Source of the DNA: Phycomyces blakesleeanus NRRL 1555(-)
Lineage: Eukaryota > Mucoromycota > Mucoromycetes > Mucorales > Phycomycetaceae
NCBI RefSeq assembly: GCF_001638985.1
Contig: NW_017265166.1
Coordinates: forward strand, 310,001 to 374,000
Direction of reading: 5' to 3'
DNA: 64,000 nucleotides
Shown here piece by piece: positions 47,805-60,111 of this stretch. Made by a program: the position numbers and the translations under genes. The notes below the pieces were generated by a model. The model saw only the letters and a list, made by a program, of their open reading frames with translations. It was not told where the DNA came from and ran no database searches. Numbering within the stretch: the stretch's first letter is position 1; each line of letters starts with the position of its first letter.

Positions 47805-50388
47805 ATGCAAACATCTACAGGCACAACCGAAACTGAGAATAAGTGGAAATTCTCACAGTGTTTTGGAGATAAAGGCGACTCTGAGGATATTACAGAAGGT
47901 ACAGTCGTACTAAGAATAATAATATAATAATAAAAATCATTGTACTTCTTGGATACCTCTAATGGCTGTATTTACTGAGCCTCATTTTGATTATTAATTT
48001 GTTTATATTTCATTATATCTTATTGTTTTGTCTTCTATTTTTCTTTATCTGTCCTTAATCTATTGAACAGCTGATATCATCTCTGCCGTTGAATTTGATC
48101 ATACTGGAGACTATCTTGCCACAGGTGACAAAGGTGGAAGAGTAGTCTTATTTGAACGAAACGAAAGCGTAAGGGAAAAAATGGGCTGATCTTTAACGAT
48201 GACAACTATAACTATAACGACCACTGCGAACACAACGACCAACGCAGCAACAACATTTTTTTTCGTCTGTTTAACAAAGAATTTCTTATTTTTTTTTTGA
48301 ATTTGTAGAAAAAGGGGTGTGAATATAAATTCCACACCGAGTTCCAGTCGCATGAACCAGAATTTGATTACTTGAAGAGTCTGGAAATCGAAGAAAAGAT
48401 CAATAAGATCAAATGGTGTAGACGAACCAATGCAGCTCACTTTCTATTGTCTACCAATGGTAAGCATTAGAGAGTTCTCGTTGGTTGGTTGGTTGGTTGA
48501 TTGGTTGGGGGGAGGAAGGCTATATAAGAATGAGAGAGAAAAGAGAGAAAAGCAGCCTTTGTTGTGTCTCATGGTTCGGTCTCTTAGACAAGACTATCAA
48601 GTTATGGAAGGTGTACGAACGTAGTCTCAAGGTAGTGCACGAGACAAACATGGCAGTAGACAACGGTGGATTTCAACCTTCAAGACACCTTTCGCTTCCA
48701 AAGCTGTCTCATCAGGATACTATTGTGGCAGCTATTCCCAGAAAAATTTATGCAAATGGTAAGAATATATTTAATATATGATTTATTCAAGACAAAAAGA
48801 AAGAGAGGTGCAGAATAAATACATACATATAGCCTGTAAAGATAATATGTTATAGCCTAGCTTTCTCTATTACATATGTCTCTTCTCCCTCTGTGTGTGT
48901 GTGTGTGTGTGTGTTTCTTTTTCTTTGCTTTTCCTTTTTCGTTCTACCCTATTTTTCTTCTTTCCTTTAATCCTTTTTTGGGGTGAGGATTTGCGGAAAG
49001 TGAAATCTATAGTTTAACAAAAAAAGGGTAAAAAATAAAAAATAAAATTATCTGTCTTTGTAGCACATGCGTATCATATCAATTCGATGTCAGTCAACTC
49101 GGACAGTGAGACGTATATATCAGCCGATGATTTGAGGATTAACCTTTGGAATATGGATATTTCGGAACAAAGCTTCAGTAGGTGGTTTCTTTATAGAATG
49201 TATAGATATACCTATATATGGAAAGAGAAAGATATAGAAACAACTAGTAGCAAGACTGAATAATATTATTATCTTCTAGATATTGTGGATATTAAGCCTG
49301 CCAACATGGAAGAGTTGACAGAGGTTATCACTGCTGCTGAGTTTCATCCTCTTCACTGCAATCTGTTGATGTACAGTAGCAGTAAAGGAACCGTAAAATT
49401 GGCAGACATGAGAGAATCTGCATTGTGCGACCAGAATGCCAAGGGTAAGACTTTCATGTTGTGGTTTTTAAGTATACATATAACAATTCCATGGCAAAAA
49501 TCAGTATAATATAATATTAATAATACTTTTTTTTGGTAGTGTTCGAGTCGTGTGAGGATCCAAACAATAGATCCTTTTTTTCAGAAATCATTTCATCCAT
49601 ATCTGATGTCAAGTTCAGTCCTGATGGTCGCTATATCCTTTCGCGCGACTACCTCACACTCAAACTTTGGGATGTTAATATGGAAAAGAAACCTGTAAAG
49701 ACCATTAACATTCACGACAATCTTCGCAGCAGCCTTTGCGACTTGTACGAAAATGACTGTATTTTTGACAAGTTTGAGACTGTATTCAGTGGAGACGGAA
49801 AGTACGTTTGCATTATCTATAAAATAAAGAGAAACACAGCAAACAAGCAAGGCCTTCAGATATCTACACACGATCTAACCGTAACTTCTTTTTATTTTTA
49901 TTTTTGACAAATGAATCATAAGGAGTGTCATGACAGGATCTTATAGCAACAACTTCCACATATATGATCGCGACACTTTGTCTGAGACTAGCCTTCAAGC
50001 TGACAAGGGTGCGTTTAGAGCTAAGCGGCTTGGTTCGGCAAAGAACAAGATGACTATGGGCGGCCCACGTAACGGAGGCATGAGAGGAAAACGAGATGAA
50101 TCAGATTCGATTGATTTCAATAAGAAAATCCTTCATGCATCGTGGCATCCTCAAGAAAATACTATCGCTGTTGCAGCCACCAACAATCTCTTTATTTTCA
50201 CGTAAGTTTTTCCTCTTCTTTAGTTATAAACTTTACTATTATTATAAAGGAAGAACAAAAAGACCAACCTTTTATATATATATATATTATGGATCCTAAT
50301 TTATTATAACAACAATGCCACTATCATCGTTGCCTTTGTCATTATTATTATTGTTGTTGTTTTCTTTTATTTTTATTACAGTGAGTAA
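47805..50388 (+). CDS. CDC55: PP2A regulatory subunit B55 (Cdc55-like WD40)
   Basis: Nine exons: 47805-47898, 48071-48168, 48309-48459, 48588-48758, 49064-49177, 49280-49444, 49540-49801, 49923-50201 and 50382-50388. The last is 7 nt and supplies the stop; the total is 446 aa. B55 is a seven-bladed WD40 propeller that directs the PP2A phosphatase core to its substrates, for example in mitotic control. Matches to yeast Cdc55 and human PPP2R2A are strong: [59 protein letters not shown]-type [70 protein letters not shown] and [20 protein letters not shown]. The start at [14 protein letters not shown] fits family length. Confidence 0.95.
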
Positions 50389-50756
50389 GATTTCTCTACC
50401 TATATCTTTTTTCTTTTGGTAAGAAAGAAAGAGAAAATTGAATGAAATGTAAAAAAAAAGCCAACAAATGGACTTCCTTAAGATGCATTTGTCTAAAGAT
50501 CTTTATATGTATATATGTATATATGTATATATGTATATATGTATGTATGTGTTTGTGCTTTTATGTGTGTATCTTTTGGCTGTATATTATTGTTCATCTG
50601 TAATGACCTTTCGTGCCTGTGTGTATAAAAAACAAGAAAAGAGAAAAGAAAGAATCCAAGGCAAATATTATCATTTATCTTTTAAATAATAATAAAATTA
50701 CAGACGCGCACCTATGCGAATGTCAATCATGACATCTCCCACTACTTGATCAAATA

Positions 50757-50805
<49 letters not shown>

Positions 50806-51774
50806 CTAAAATTTGGACAAGGAAAGGATCATTTTAATTAGAAACACGATGTCTTGGATACAAATCAGTAAATTGCGATATTTTGAATAAAAAGATGGTT
50901 TTAATAAGAGCTTCTATTACTTTTGTAAGTCTTTTAAGAATCGTAATTTGATTAAAGAGAGCCTTTTTTTTTAGTTACTCTTTTTTATTATTAATTGTTA
51001 ATTGTCGCAAGTTTATTGCTATTAATTTTAGAATTATAAATTTTGATCCGCATGATAAAAAAAAAGCAATGAGAAAAACAACCACGCGCAAAACATATGA
51101 CAATTGTATTAACACAAAAGTACAAGGACAAGATATTACACTGGATTTAATTGTCATGTCCTTAATTTACAAATTTGTACAAGATTTTGTTTATGTAAGT
51201 TGACCACAATAGTAAATGATTATATTAAGTCTTCATTTTCTTAAAAAAAACAAAACCAACAAAACCTTGTTTGAAACCTGTATTATGTAAAAGTTCAATA
51301 CAGTACATTACAAGTACAAATGCACCAAATAAATTGTATGCTTTTCTAATATAATCTATATAACGATCTATTTCACTTATAAGCATGTAACTGTGTAGTA
51401 ACATGAAAATGAGAATAAAAGTAGATATTTGTAACAGAATATAATTAATATTTTAAGACCAAGCATTATATCCTTTAAAGAATATTATATATAAAAAAGC
51501 ATAAGGTGTATATGTTTTACTTTTATATTTTAAAGTAAAATAAAAACAAAACAAGGAATATCAAAAAAATATATAATAAGAGCAACAACAACAATAACAG
51601 GAAAGAAAGCGAGAATGAAAATGAAAATAAAAATAAAGAAAAGGGAATGACAATGTACAGTAAAGTCTTCTTTGAAGATGTAAAGGTATCAATAAATAAA
51701 TAGAATAAAAATGCTGTTTTTAGGATAAGAAGAAGAGCAGAAGGAAAAACGGATAAAAGCAGGAATTGTTTTAC
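50389..51774. other. AT-rich tail-to-tail spacer
   Basis: Between convergent CDC55 and the disordered-protein gene. It contains TATATG repeats (about 50505-50545), an AT dinucleotide run (about 50758-50801) and AT-rich unique sequence. No exon with family features. Both genes' polyadenylation sites should lie here. Confidence 0.6.
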
Positions 51775-54507
51775 TCATGTTGAGTGGTTATTTCGCCGTA
51801 TGTGTCGTGTTGGACCTGGCTCTGCTGTAGATGTTGGTATAGATGTCAATGGTACAGGTCCAAGTGGTTTCTTTGGAAATATACTGTGGTCACGGTCACC
51901 ATTTATCCCTCCCACGATACGGTCCTCATCGTCGCTCTGAAGTCTCACCATCGCTTCACCGTTTCGCTTAGCTTCAACCTCCCTCAGCTTACGTTGACGC
52001 TCTCTACGACGCCTGTAGAACCCTCCTTTTCGCCTAGCTACTTCAATACCATTACAGAATATTTCAAATTGACAGAACAAGCAAGTCCAATCATCTGGAT
52101 TTATATTTCGAATAACCGAAACCTCAGAAAACAAATCATATCCAGACGACAATCCCTGGTCTTCCTGGTTTTTTCTTCTCTGCGCCTTTTTACCCTTCTT
52201 CCCGCTGGTTATGGTTTCGGAAGTGCCAGCGGAAGAAGCAGCTGACATGAGGGTTGAATTATTGGGTTTGATTGAAGAAGGAAGAGGAAGAGGAAGAGAA
52301 GAGGATGAAGAAGAAATAGATACTTTGGAATGTTGTACAGGTCGCTTTCTCTCCAAATCTACATTAGACTTTTGGGCTTTGGTTACTACATTCGGCGGGC
52401 CTGTTTGTTTTCCCTTTTTTTTCTTGGGCGTATTAGAGGATTTCTTCCCTTTACTCGATAGTTGTTGAGGTATTGGCGGCGGTGGTGGTGGAGGCGGTGG
52501 TGGCAGAGGTGGAAGTGGTAGTGGCAGTGGTACTGAGCTAATAGGGTCACTCGGCAGTCTAACCGGATCAATCCGGTTTCGCTCTCTAAACTTGCTGGGT
52601 CGCACCACACGTGGAGTGGCTTTAGGAGACTTTGCTTGTTTCAAAACCTCTGTCAATCCTATAGATCGTTTTGAGAGTTGTATCTCTTCAAGTTCCGGAA
52701 GTTTTTTCCACTTTTCTTTTGTATTTTCATCAATGGAAAAATCAAAGATTTTGTCAGAGAATCGCCCACCAGCATGGTGCATCGATTCACCATCATCTTC
52801 CCCTGCCTTTCTCCCACGATCTTTCCTCCGGTTGTCTTTTCTCTCTTCCGCATTATTAGTCTTTGTTTCAAGATCATTTGCTACCGAGCGCTTCATTTTC
52901 TTTGTTTTCTCTCGGTAGATAGCATCAATAGGACCAACAGACTGTTGTGCCTCAATATTCTCATATTTAAACCCATTTTGACTACTATTCGTTCCATTGA
53001 ATGTTGCAGCTGTATTTGTATCCCAGTTTTCTCTTTGTCCGGTTGAATTCTGTGTATTGCATGTTGCGCCGAAAGTATTGTTGGTTTGTGCTTTAGACTG
53101 CCAGACGTGAGGAGTAGTAGAAGAATCAGTAGCAGTAGCCGCAGCACCAGTAGTTGATGTCGTAGTAGTATTAGTAGCTGTAGTAGCCGTTGCTGCTGTT
53201 GATGGTGTACTACTTGTTGTGGGAGGGAAAGTAGATCCAACACTAGTATTAGCGCTAGCACTAGATTTTGTGGTTTCAGTCGAAGCATTAGTAAGCTGGG
53301 GTAGAGTCCCAAAAATTGACTCCTTCTTGATAGCTCTTCGCTTGTGGGATGGTTTGGGCATTGGGAGTATTCGTCTATGTTGAAGATGTACAAAACTTGC
53401 ATCATTGGAACCCGTTCTGCGTTCCCTTACCGCAAACCCGGGTTCATTTGCTCGATAGTTCTCAGCAGATACATCCTTTTGGGCCAATACAGGCGCTTTT
53501 GGAAATGACATTTGAGAGAGTGGATGAGGTGCATGATCTGTATCGGATAATGGTTTGTCATGGTTATTTCCAGGTGTAAGGGGCCGAATGTAGACAGCAG
53601 TACGAGGCATTTCATAGTTCTTTAGATCTACAGCATCTTTTTGACAGGGTATGTTGGCTGAGAAAGAAAACTTGTAATCCGATGGCATATTCACATTGGG
53701 CTGTAGCTTGTTTGAAGTCGGTGGTACACCAAACCCAGCCTGATGCGTGGTGCTTGAGGTGGATGGTGTAAGAGGCGCATTGCTGTTGCTCAACTGTGCT
53801 GGTATCTCCTGTGTATCCGGTGCCGCTGTGGTTGCTACTTTGTGTGCTGCTTTGGTTGCTTTGGCATTATCGAGATTGGTCTGTAGCCTGTCGTTAAAAT
53901 TGAAATTGAATGAAACCAGGGGAATGTTTGCAGTTGGATGATCGTCTTTTAGTGTTCCTGTGGTTTCTGTTGTCGGTCCAGTATCTGAGACATGATGGTT
54001 CTTTAGCATTGCCACCAAGTCATCCATCTCAGGTTGGCTACCGGAATGGCTGTTGTTAGCCAGGCCCTGGCTAGAAAAAAATGATACAAATTCGTCTATG
54101 CCCTGGTCTTCTTTGAAGGCATTCTTATCTACATGTTCTGCAAGATGTGCCCAAGTGAATGCATCTGTCGATGACTTGGTTGTAATCTGATTTGCAGTGT
54201 TTGATTTTGATCGCATCTTTGGAGAGCGTATACGTCGCTGGGAGTGCGGTGCAGGTGTGCCTTTCGAGCTAGTAAAGTTGACAAAGCTATATCCTCCCCA
54301 AGGTCGCTTTGGCATTATGTCTGAGTTCGACCCATGACCTACAGAAGATAAGCCAAAAAAAAAGTATATATATATAGGGATTAGCAATGAAAGTATATAA
54401 CCCCCCCAAAAAAAAAGGAGAGACTAATAAGTGTTCTCACTAGGAATAGTCTGAGCAGTAGAGACTGGGGCATCTTCTTGGCTCGCAGTTTCAACAAGAG
54501 ATGACAT
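51775..54507 (-). CDS. Large disordered protein with C-terminal Cys/basic domain
   Basis: Two exons, 54441-54507 and 51775-54338, joined in phase, give 876 aa if ATG 54507 is the start. The open frame continues a few codons upstream to an AG at 54546, so an extra 5' exon is possible. Early on stands MPKRPWGGYSFVNF. Most of the chain is low-complexity: Thr/Ala/Ser tracts, a poly-Pro run near the PLPPLPPPPPPPP stretch, and Lys/Arg-rich blocks suggesting nuclear location. The C-terminus has a folded-looking unit: DDWTCLFCQFEIFCNG, with a CX2C pair and one further Cys, then a very basic GGFYRRRRERQRKLREVEAK. Similar 'W-C-x2-C-F-E' tails occur in fungal proteins of unknown function. I do not assign a role. 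Confidence 0.75.
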
Positions 54508-56688
54508 GAAAGGCTCATCAATGGGCAAAGGGGGACAAAGCGTATCCTAATAAATGTGGAAATTCACTACTGGAACGACAAAACTACCAAACCCACCTTC
54601 AGGTGACGTAGTTCCAGATTTTATAATGAAATTCTCACTCTTTGATGTCACCTTTCAGCGTCTTTCTCCACTTATTAAGGAAGTTGAACTGCGCTCTTTA
54701 TTTTACAGTTGGCTCGTTACTGATATAAGCTCAATTATATCTCTGCTGTAGATGAGCAAGCATACACATAAACTTGTATATATATATATATATATTACAC
54801 CAACAGACAGAAAGATTTGGCTATGTACATATGCATATTTAAAACAAATTTGTTTGGACCAAAGCTTGTGATATTTAACAGCTTGTTTAGGGTTAATTAC
54901 AGTAATTAAATAAAAAACCAGTTTTTTTTCTCTTTTACTTTTACGTTTACCAATACCACAATAAGATAATAAAAAAAACAATAAAAAAAGACTGATTAGT
55001 TCATAAGCATAAACACATTGCAGGAGTATGTCGATTTATAAATAAATCTGAATTTGTTTAAATGCACCTTCTTATTCAAAGCAAGACCTAGGACATTTGA
55101 TCCAAATAAGAAGAAAATACATAATTTATAATCTAGTGCTTATTACCAAGTCCTGTTAGTGTACATGTATGCAAATATGGGCCATATATAAAGAAACTGG
55201 GCGCCAGAATTCTTGCAGATGCTTATATAGAAATATCTTTACAGTGGATTAATCATTTGAAATATCGGGTCTTATTCAATTTATCTGTGTTCGATGTATT
55301 TAATGAACTTTATTTTATAATACAAAAACCAAACCAAAACTTTGTGAGTAAGCATTGTACTTTATGCATGAGTAATTATCTATATACAGTGGTTTAAGAA
55401 TACTATTATTATTATCATTTTCATGATCCAAATCTTCAAGCATTCTTGTAGATTAATCGACAGAATATATATGTATATATCTTAACTTTGATAAAAATCT
55501 ACGGTTTCAAATAATGATAATAATAATAATAATAATGAAAAAAGGCTCAACAAATTGAATAATTTATATTTTGTGTTCCTGAATTATCTTGTAAATAGAT
55601 TTGATATTTAAACATCAGTCATTATTTACCACTTGGGTTGAGCTAATATAGAATGAAATAGTGTGTCGCGATTGTGGCTTGAATTAGTAAAATAAAGCCG
55701 TTGTTTTGTTTTATATATATATGTACTGCATTGAGCCTTTTATTTTATCTTATAGGAAACTCTTGGAAGAAAACTTAGCTGACTAAGAGTAGCTACCAAG
55801 ACAAACAGAAATATTATCTAATACAGACAGTGTCAATTAATGATCTTAGTTTGGTTACTTTACATATATATATATCACATAATGATCATTTCATGGATAT
55901 CAAATGGTTCAAAAAGCATTAGAATTTCCAATATGTATTCATCAATATCCGAGTAATTGGATACCTTTATCTTCAGCTATAGTCCAGTGACTTTGGTATT
56001 AAACACAATAATCTTATCGGATTCTACAACAAAATCTTGTATTAACCTTGATACCTTTTGGAGGCGACAGATTTAAAAAAAAACTGTAATTTCTACTACG
56101 AAGATATATATATATATATATATTAACATACAAGATGAATCTCTTTTTTGGATATAATTTTGGTTGCTTTTGCATGCTAGAACTATAACAAGTATAACAT
56201 ACACATTTACTATTACTATTACTATTACTATTACTATTATCGGCTTGCTTTATTTCAAAGATGTAAGTCTCACAATATGCCTTTCACTAATATAATTTCT
56301 GGAATTATATATACTATATAACATTGTAAGTTCACAATATAGTATTTCATATTTACTTTATTATCATTTGAACGAATTTTCAGTGCAAAAAAAAGGGTAT
56401 ACACAGAGGCCTAGGGACAAACCAACCTGTCCGGACCGGAAAACCTTGAATAAGATCCATCGTACCTGAAAAAAAGCAGTCTTTTCGGGACTACAAATTT
56501 AAGAACGCTTTCCCACGGCATTCTTTTTTTTTTTTACTTTAGCCCCCCACTTCATCTCGTCTCTAGATCTAGCTCTTCTTTACCATTTCCTCCCTTTAAT
56601 AGATTTTTGCTATGCATGTATCGTTTAAATCGAATGTGACGTCTAAACATCCTTATCCTAATATCTCGATTCGCATATAGTAGAAAAA
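54508..56688. other. 2.2-kb divergent intergenic region
   Basis: Lies upstream of both the disordered-protein gene and the plus-strand E2 gene. A plus frame at 54554-54751 (MWKFTTGTTKLPNPPSG...) looks partly coding but overlaps the 5' side of the minus gene and shows no family. The remainder is AT-rich with ATT and ATA repeats (about 55402-55415, 55515-55536, 56210-56240). Confidence 0.55.
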
Positions 56689-58454
56689 ATGTACTCAAGA
56701 ACCGCTTCTTGTCTCCAAATTTCAAGAACAGCTACGTCTCTGGGAGCAAGACTTTCGAAAACAGGACTTTTTGCTGTAAGTATATCCGTTTAAACATGGT
56801 GCAGATATCATTAGAGCCTTGTATTAAGGAATGCTTTAGAGTTCTCTTAATACTAGGGCATTCAGTACCGGGTTGTGTACTCGAGCAGTATATCCTTTGT
56901 CTCGCAATGATCTGCTGAGAAGATCCGATCAAAAGATCCCCGAAATGCATACAATTCGGACTTTTCATAGCAGTTTTACAAGCCAAATAATCAAACCCTT
57001 TCTGCTAGCAGATATTGGCGAGGGAATTACAGAGTGTGAGGTTATTCAATGGTAAGACAGTAGGGTAGTGTAATATGTATAGCAGATTAGACTCAAAAGG
57101 GAAAAAAGGCAAACAAACAATCAAACAAACAAACAAATAATGTTATTATGTAAGGTTTGTGGAGCCTGGATCAAAGGTAGAAGAGTTTGACAAGATTTGT
57201 GAAGTGCAGTCAGACAAGGCCTCAGTGGAAATTACATCGAGGTTCTCGGGAAAGATTGTCAAGCTACACTATCAGCTCAATGATATTGCAAAAGTGGGTC
57301 AGCCTTTAGTTGACATTGATACAGCTGGGCAAGATTCTAGTCCTGAAGCAGAAAGAGAAGTTTTGGATGCTCCAACTAGTGCTCCTCCTGCTCCGAAAAA
57401 TGAGGTGAATAAAAAAATTGCCCAAACTCAACCAAAATCAAAAAGAACAGGTCCTAAGTTAGCAACACCTGCTGTACGACGTATTGCCAAAGAAAATGGA
57501 ATAAACTTGGAAGCTGTTAATGGCAGTGGTGACAATGGAAGAATTCTAGAAAAAGATGTTTTAAGTTTTATTGCTGGAAGTCAAGGTATTGCGAACGCAC
57601 TAATTTGTTCTAAATATTATTTTTTTAAAAAAGAAAAACTAAGATTAATAAATCTTTTTGACTCGTCAGATCCTTCACCTCAAACTACGCCTGTCTCTTT
57701 TATACCTGCTCCTGTCACTCTAGGAGAGCGTACAGAAGCTTTATCCGCCATTCAAAAGGCTATGTTCAAGGCTATGACTCGTTCACTTTCTATTCCACAG
57801 CTGGGTTACAAGGACGATATTGAGCTCAATGCCACTACTGAATACAGAACTGCCTTGAACAAGCATATATCCAGCAACCCAAGCCAATACCCCTTTGCAA
57901 AGATGACATACCTCCCCATATTTATCAAATGTCTTTCGATTGCCTTGGCTGAATTCCCTATCATGAATGCTTCACTCACTGGCGACCAAAACGATGTAAA
58001 CTCAGTTCGGATTGTGCTGAGACCTTCTCACAATATCGGTGTTGCCATGGACACTCCTCAAGGTTTAGTTGTTCCAAATATCAAGGATGTTCAATCCAAG
58101 ACTATTTTTGATATTGCTGCCGAAGTTCATCGTCTTACCGAGCTTGGAAAAAAGAATGCATTGTCTCTGAATGATTTGAAGGGTGGAACCATAACTCTCT
58201 CCAATATTGGTGCCCTCGGAGGAACATATGCCAATCCTGTTGTCGTCTCATCCGAGTTAGCTATTGTGGCGCTTGGAAGAACACAGACTCTGCCTCGTTT
58301 TGATCGAGACGGTAATGTAGTAGCCAAGCAAATCCTCCCAGTCAGTTGGTCAGCTGATCATCGCTTAATCGATGGAGCCACCATTGCTCGCTTTGGTAAC
58401 AAATGGAAGAGTTTGATTGAAAACCCAGCCTTATTGGCTAGTGAGCTTCGTTAG
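56689..58454 (+). CDS. Branched-chain alpha-keto acid dehydrogenase E2, mitochondrial
   Basis: Four exons: 56689-56775, 56936-57051, 57155-57585 and 57670-58454; 472 aa. The enzyme is the lipoyl transacylase core (DBT, EC 2.3.1.168) of the complex that breaks down valine, leucine and isoleucine. The N-terminus MYSRTASCLQISRTATSLGA and later TIRTFHSSF look like a mitochondrial presequence. The lipoyl domain starts LADIGEGITECEVIQW and carries the lipoyl lysine in EVQSDKASVEI (Lys89). The E3/E1-binding domain is LATPAVRRIAKENGINL to GRILEKDVL (about 170-203). The catalytic domain ends with SADHRLIDGAT, His442 and Asp446. The exon 2 acceptor was chosen because it alone keeps phase 0 to the lipoyl domain. 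BCKDH rather than PDH is favoured by LADIGEGI and by the inner sequence. Confidence 0.92.
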
Positions 58455-59523
58455 ATTCTACTTTTGAAAAGAAACAAAAAAAAGTATAGCAAAAATTGAT
58501 AAAATAGAGCTACTTAGAGGTGTTTATTAATGAAATATATGGTTGCCTATTATTCGCATATTTTCTTTTTCTACATCTTGGCTGCAGATACATATATATA
58601 AAAGTATTTATTGAATTGTATGTACCCTTTGTATCGTATATCAATAAAATGATGTTTCGTGATTAAATTGAAAGTACGTAGAGAATTTAGTCATAATTAG
58701 ATTTCCATCTTAATACTGTGAGAAAATACCCATGCGTTTTAAGATGCCAAAAGATTGACCGTTTGGATTGAAAATAAGGTGCTGGGATTTTACACCCGTT
58801 AATAAAACATGCTCCATGTCCTTTGATAGCCCAAATAAATGTATATGTGTACAAAAATCTTGGTACATCAGTCGACATCAATAAATCAAGTCGATCAATA
58901 TGGTGTAATTTAACTTTAAAGGACATTAAATAAATTAAATGAAGGTTTAGATAATGAGCTCTATCAAATGTATATAACCATGTACTCTTGAATTCCTGGA
59001 GGAATCCAATTCAAGGGTGCTTGTCTGTAAGACTGTGTGGTTAATTATCTACCAAAAGGCTGTACAGGTTTCGCACATGGATTTTTGCTGATACAGACAA
59101 GTAATACAAGTAAGAATTACAATAGTCATAGGTAGAAAAAGATTTCTAGGAATAAAAGATGCTTTTGCTTTGTTACTTGTAACCTAGCACCTGCTGATAA
59201 AATACAATATTTTTATACTTAAATTTTCGTACCTTCTTTTTTTTAAATAACTATTATTTTTGGAAATATTTGATTTCAATCTCAGATTTATACCAAAAAA
59301 AAAATTAGACAATTTCTTTTCTTGTTTTGGACAAAATCCTTTTTTACAGTGATTTCCGATTAAAATTCAAGATTTTTATCTGGTCAAACGAGATTTCTCT
59401 ACTGTTCAAACTGTCCTATGGTACTTCAATATTTCTTTTGGTGAGATAGAACATGGCATTTACCCTCCACGTCAAAAACAAAAAGCAAGCTATATATAAG
59501 AGATACATGCAGTACCTTTACTG
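58455..59523. other. Intergenic region downstream of the E2 gene
   Basis: Holds an AATAAA near 58644 as a possible poly-A signal. A minus frame at 58687-58926 contains GHGACFINGCKIPAPYFQSK and FWHLKTHGY, reminiscent of a zinc-finger-like piece found in repeats, but it is isolated and short. It may be a scrap of a mobile or duplicated gene. No gene is called. Confidence 0.45.
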
Positions 59524-60111
59524 TCAATTAAAAAAATAAATACTTTCTAGCGTTACTATTGCTTTATTGAACAGTCTGAGAGGGGGTTTCTTTTCATAGT
59601 AGCAATTTTTTATGGGTACATGCGTGCTTTCATATAGACTGATATGGAAATCACTTACAATAGTTAAAGCTGTCCAAGTAACTGGGGGCTTTGAGTATTT
59701 AGACATGTCTATATTTCTCATATTTTCCTGCTTTCTTTTTCAGATGATCGATAACAATAGATAGTAATTATTTATGATTTATACAGCAGGTGTGAGTGTG
59801 TGTGAGAGAAATAAAATAAAAAATCGTGTTACTGAAACTTACTTGTCTCAAAGCCAGATTATCAGCAGGTTTTGTTGAAAGAGCGGCGTGATCGACAGTG
59901 ATAAGATACACTTTTTTGCTTTCAGTAAATGATGAATAACTCGAAAGAAGCTATGCCAAACTAAGAGGCAATCCATTGTCTCAATACTTCTTCATATTCC
60001 TCTAAGCTCTCCCGTTTCTCTTTTATAGAAAGAAATCAATAAATTACTCTACATGCTACCAGCACAATCTTCGGGTTCTATCTGTGTTAGTTCTTTATCT
60101 GTACTGAACAT
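59524..60111 (-). CDS. Candidate small spliced gene, unknown function
   Basis: Coding-like peptides in order on the minus strand: 60060-60111 (MFSTDKELTQIEPEDCA), 59988-60019 (KRESLEEYEE), 59843-59950 (SSFTESKKVYLITVDHAA, LSTKPADNLALRQ) and 59524-59727 (RNIDMSKYSKPPVTWTA and on to a stop). GT and AG borders and phases agree at all three junctions, but two introns would be only 40 and 37 nt, shorter than any other in the window. Alternatively this is a decaying gene with small deletions. The protein would be about 130 aa. I do not recognise it. Confidence 0.3.

Noticed and set aside
48430..48781. Plus frames reading through CDC55 introns
   Set aside because: They are shadows or intron read-through of the CDC55 exons.
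54554..54751. 65-aa plus frame MWKFTTGTTKLP...
   Set aside because: Isolated, no splice partners, and opposite the 5' region of the disordered-protein gene; kept only as a remark.
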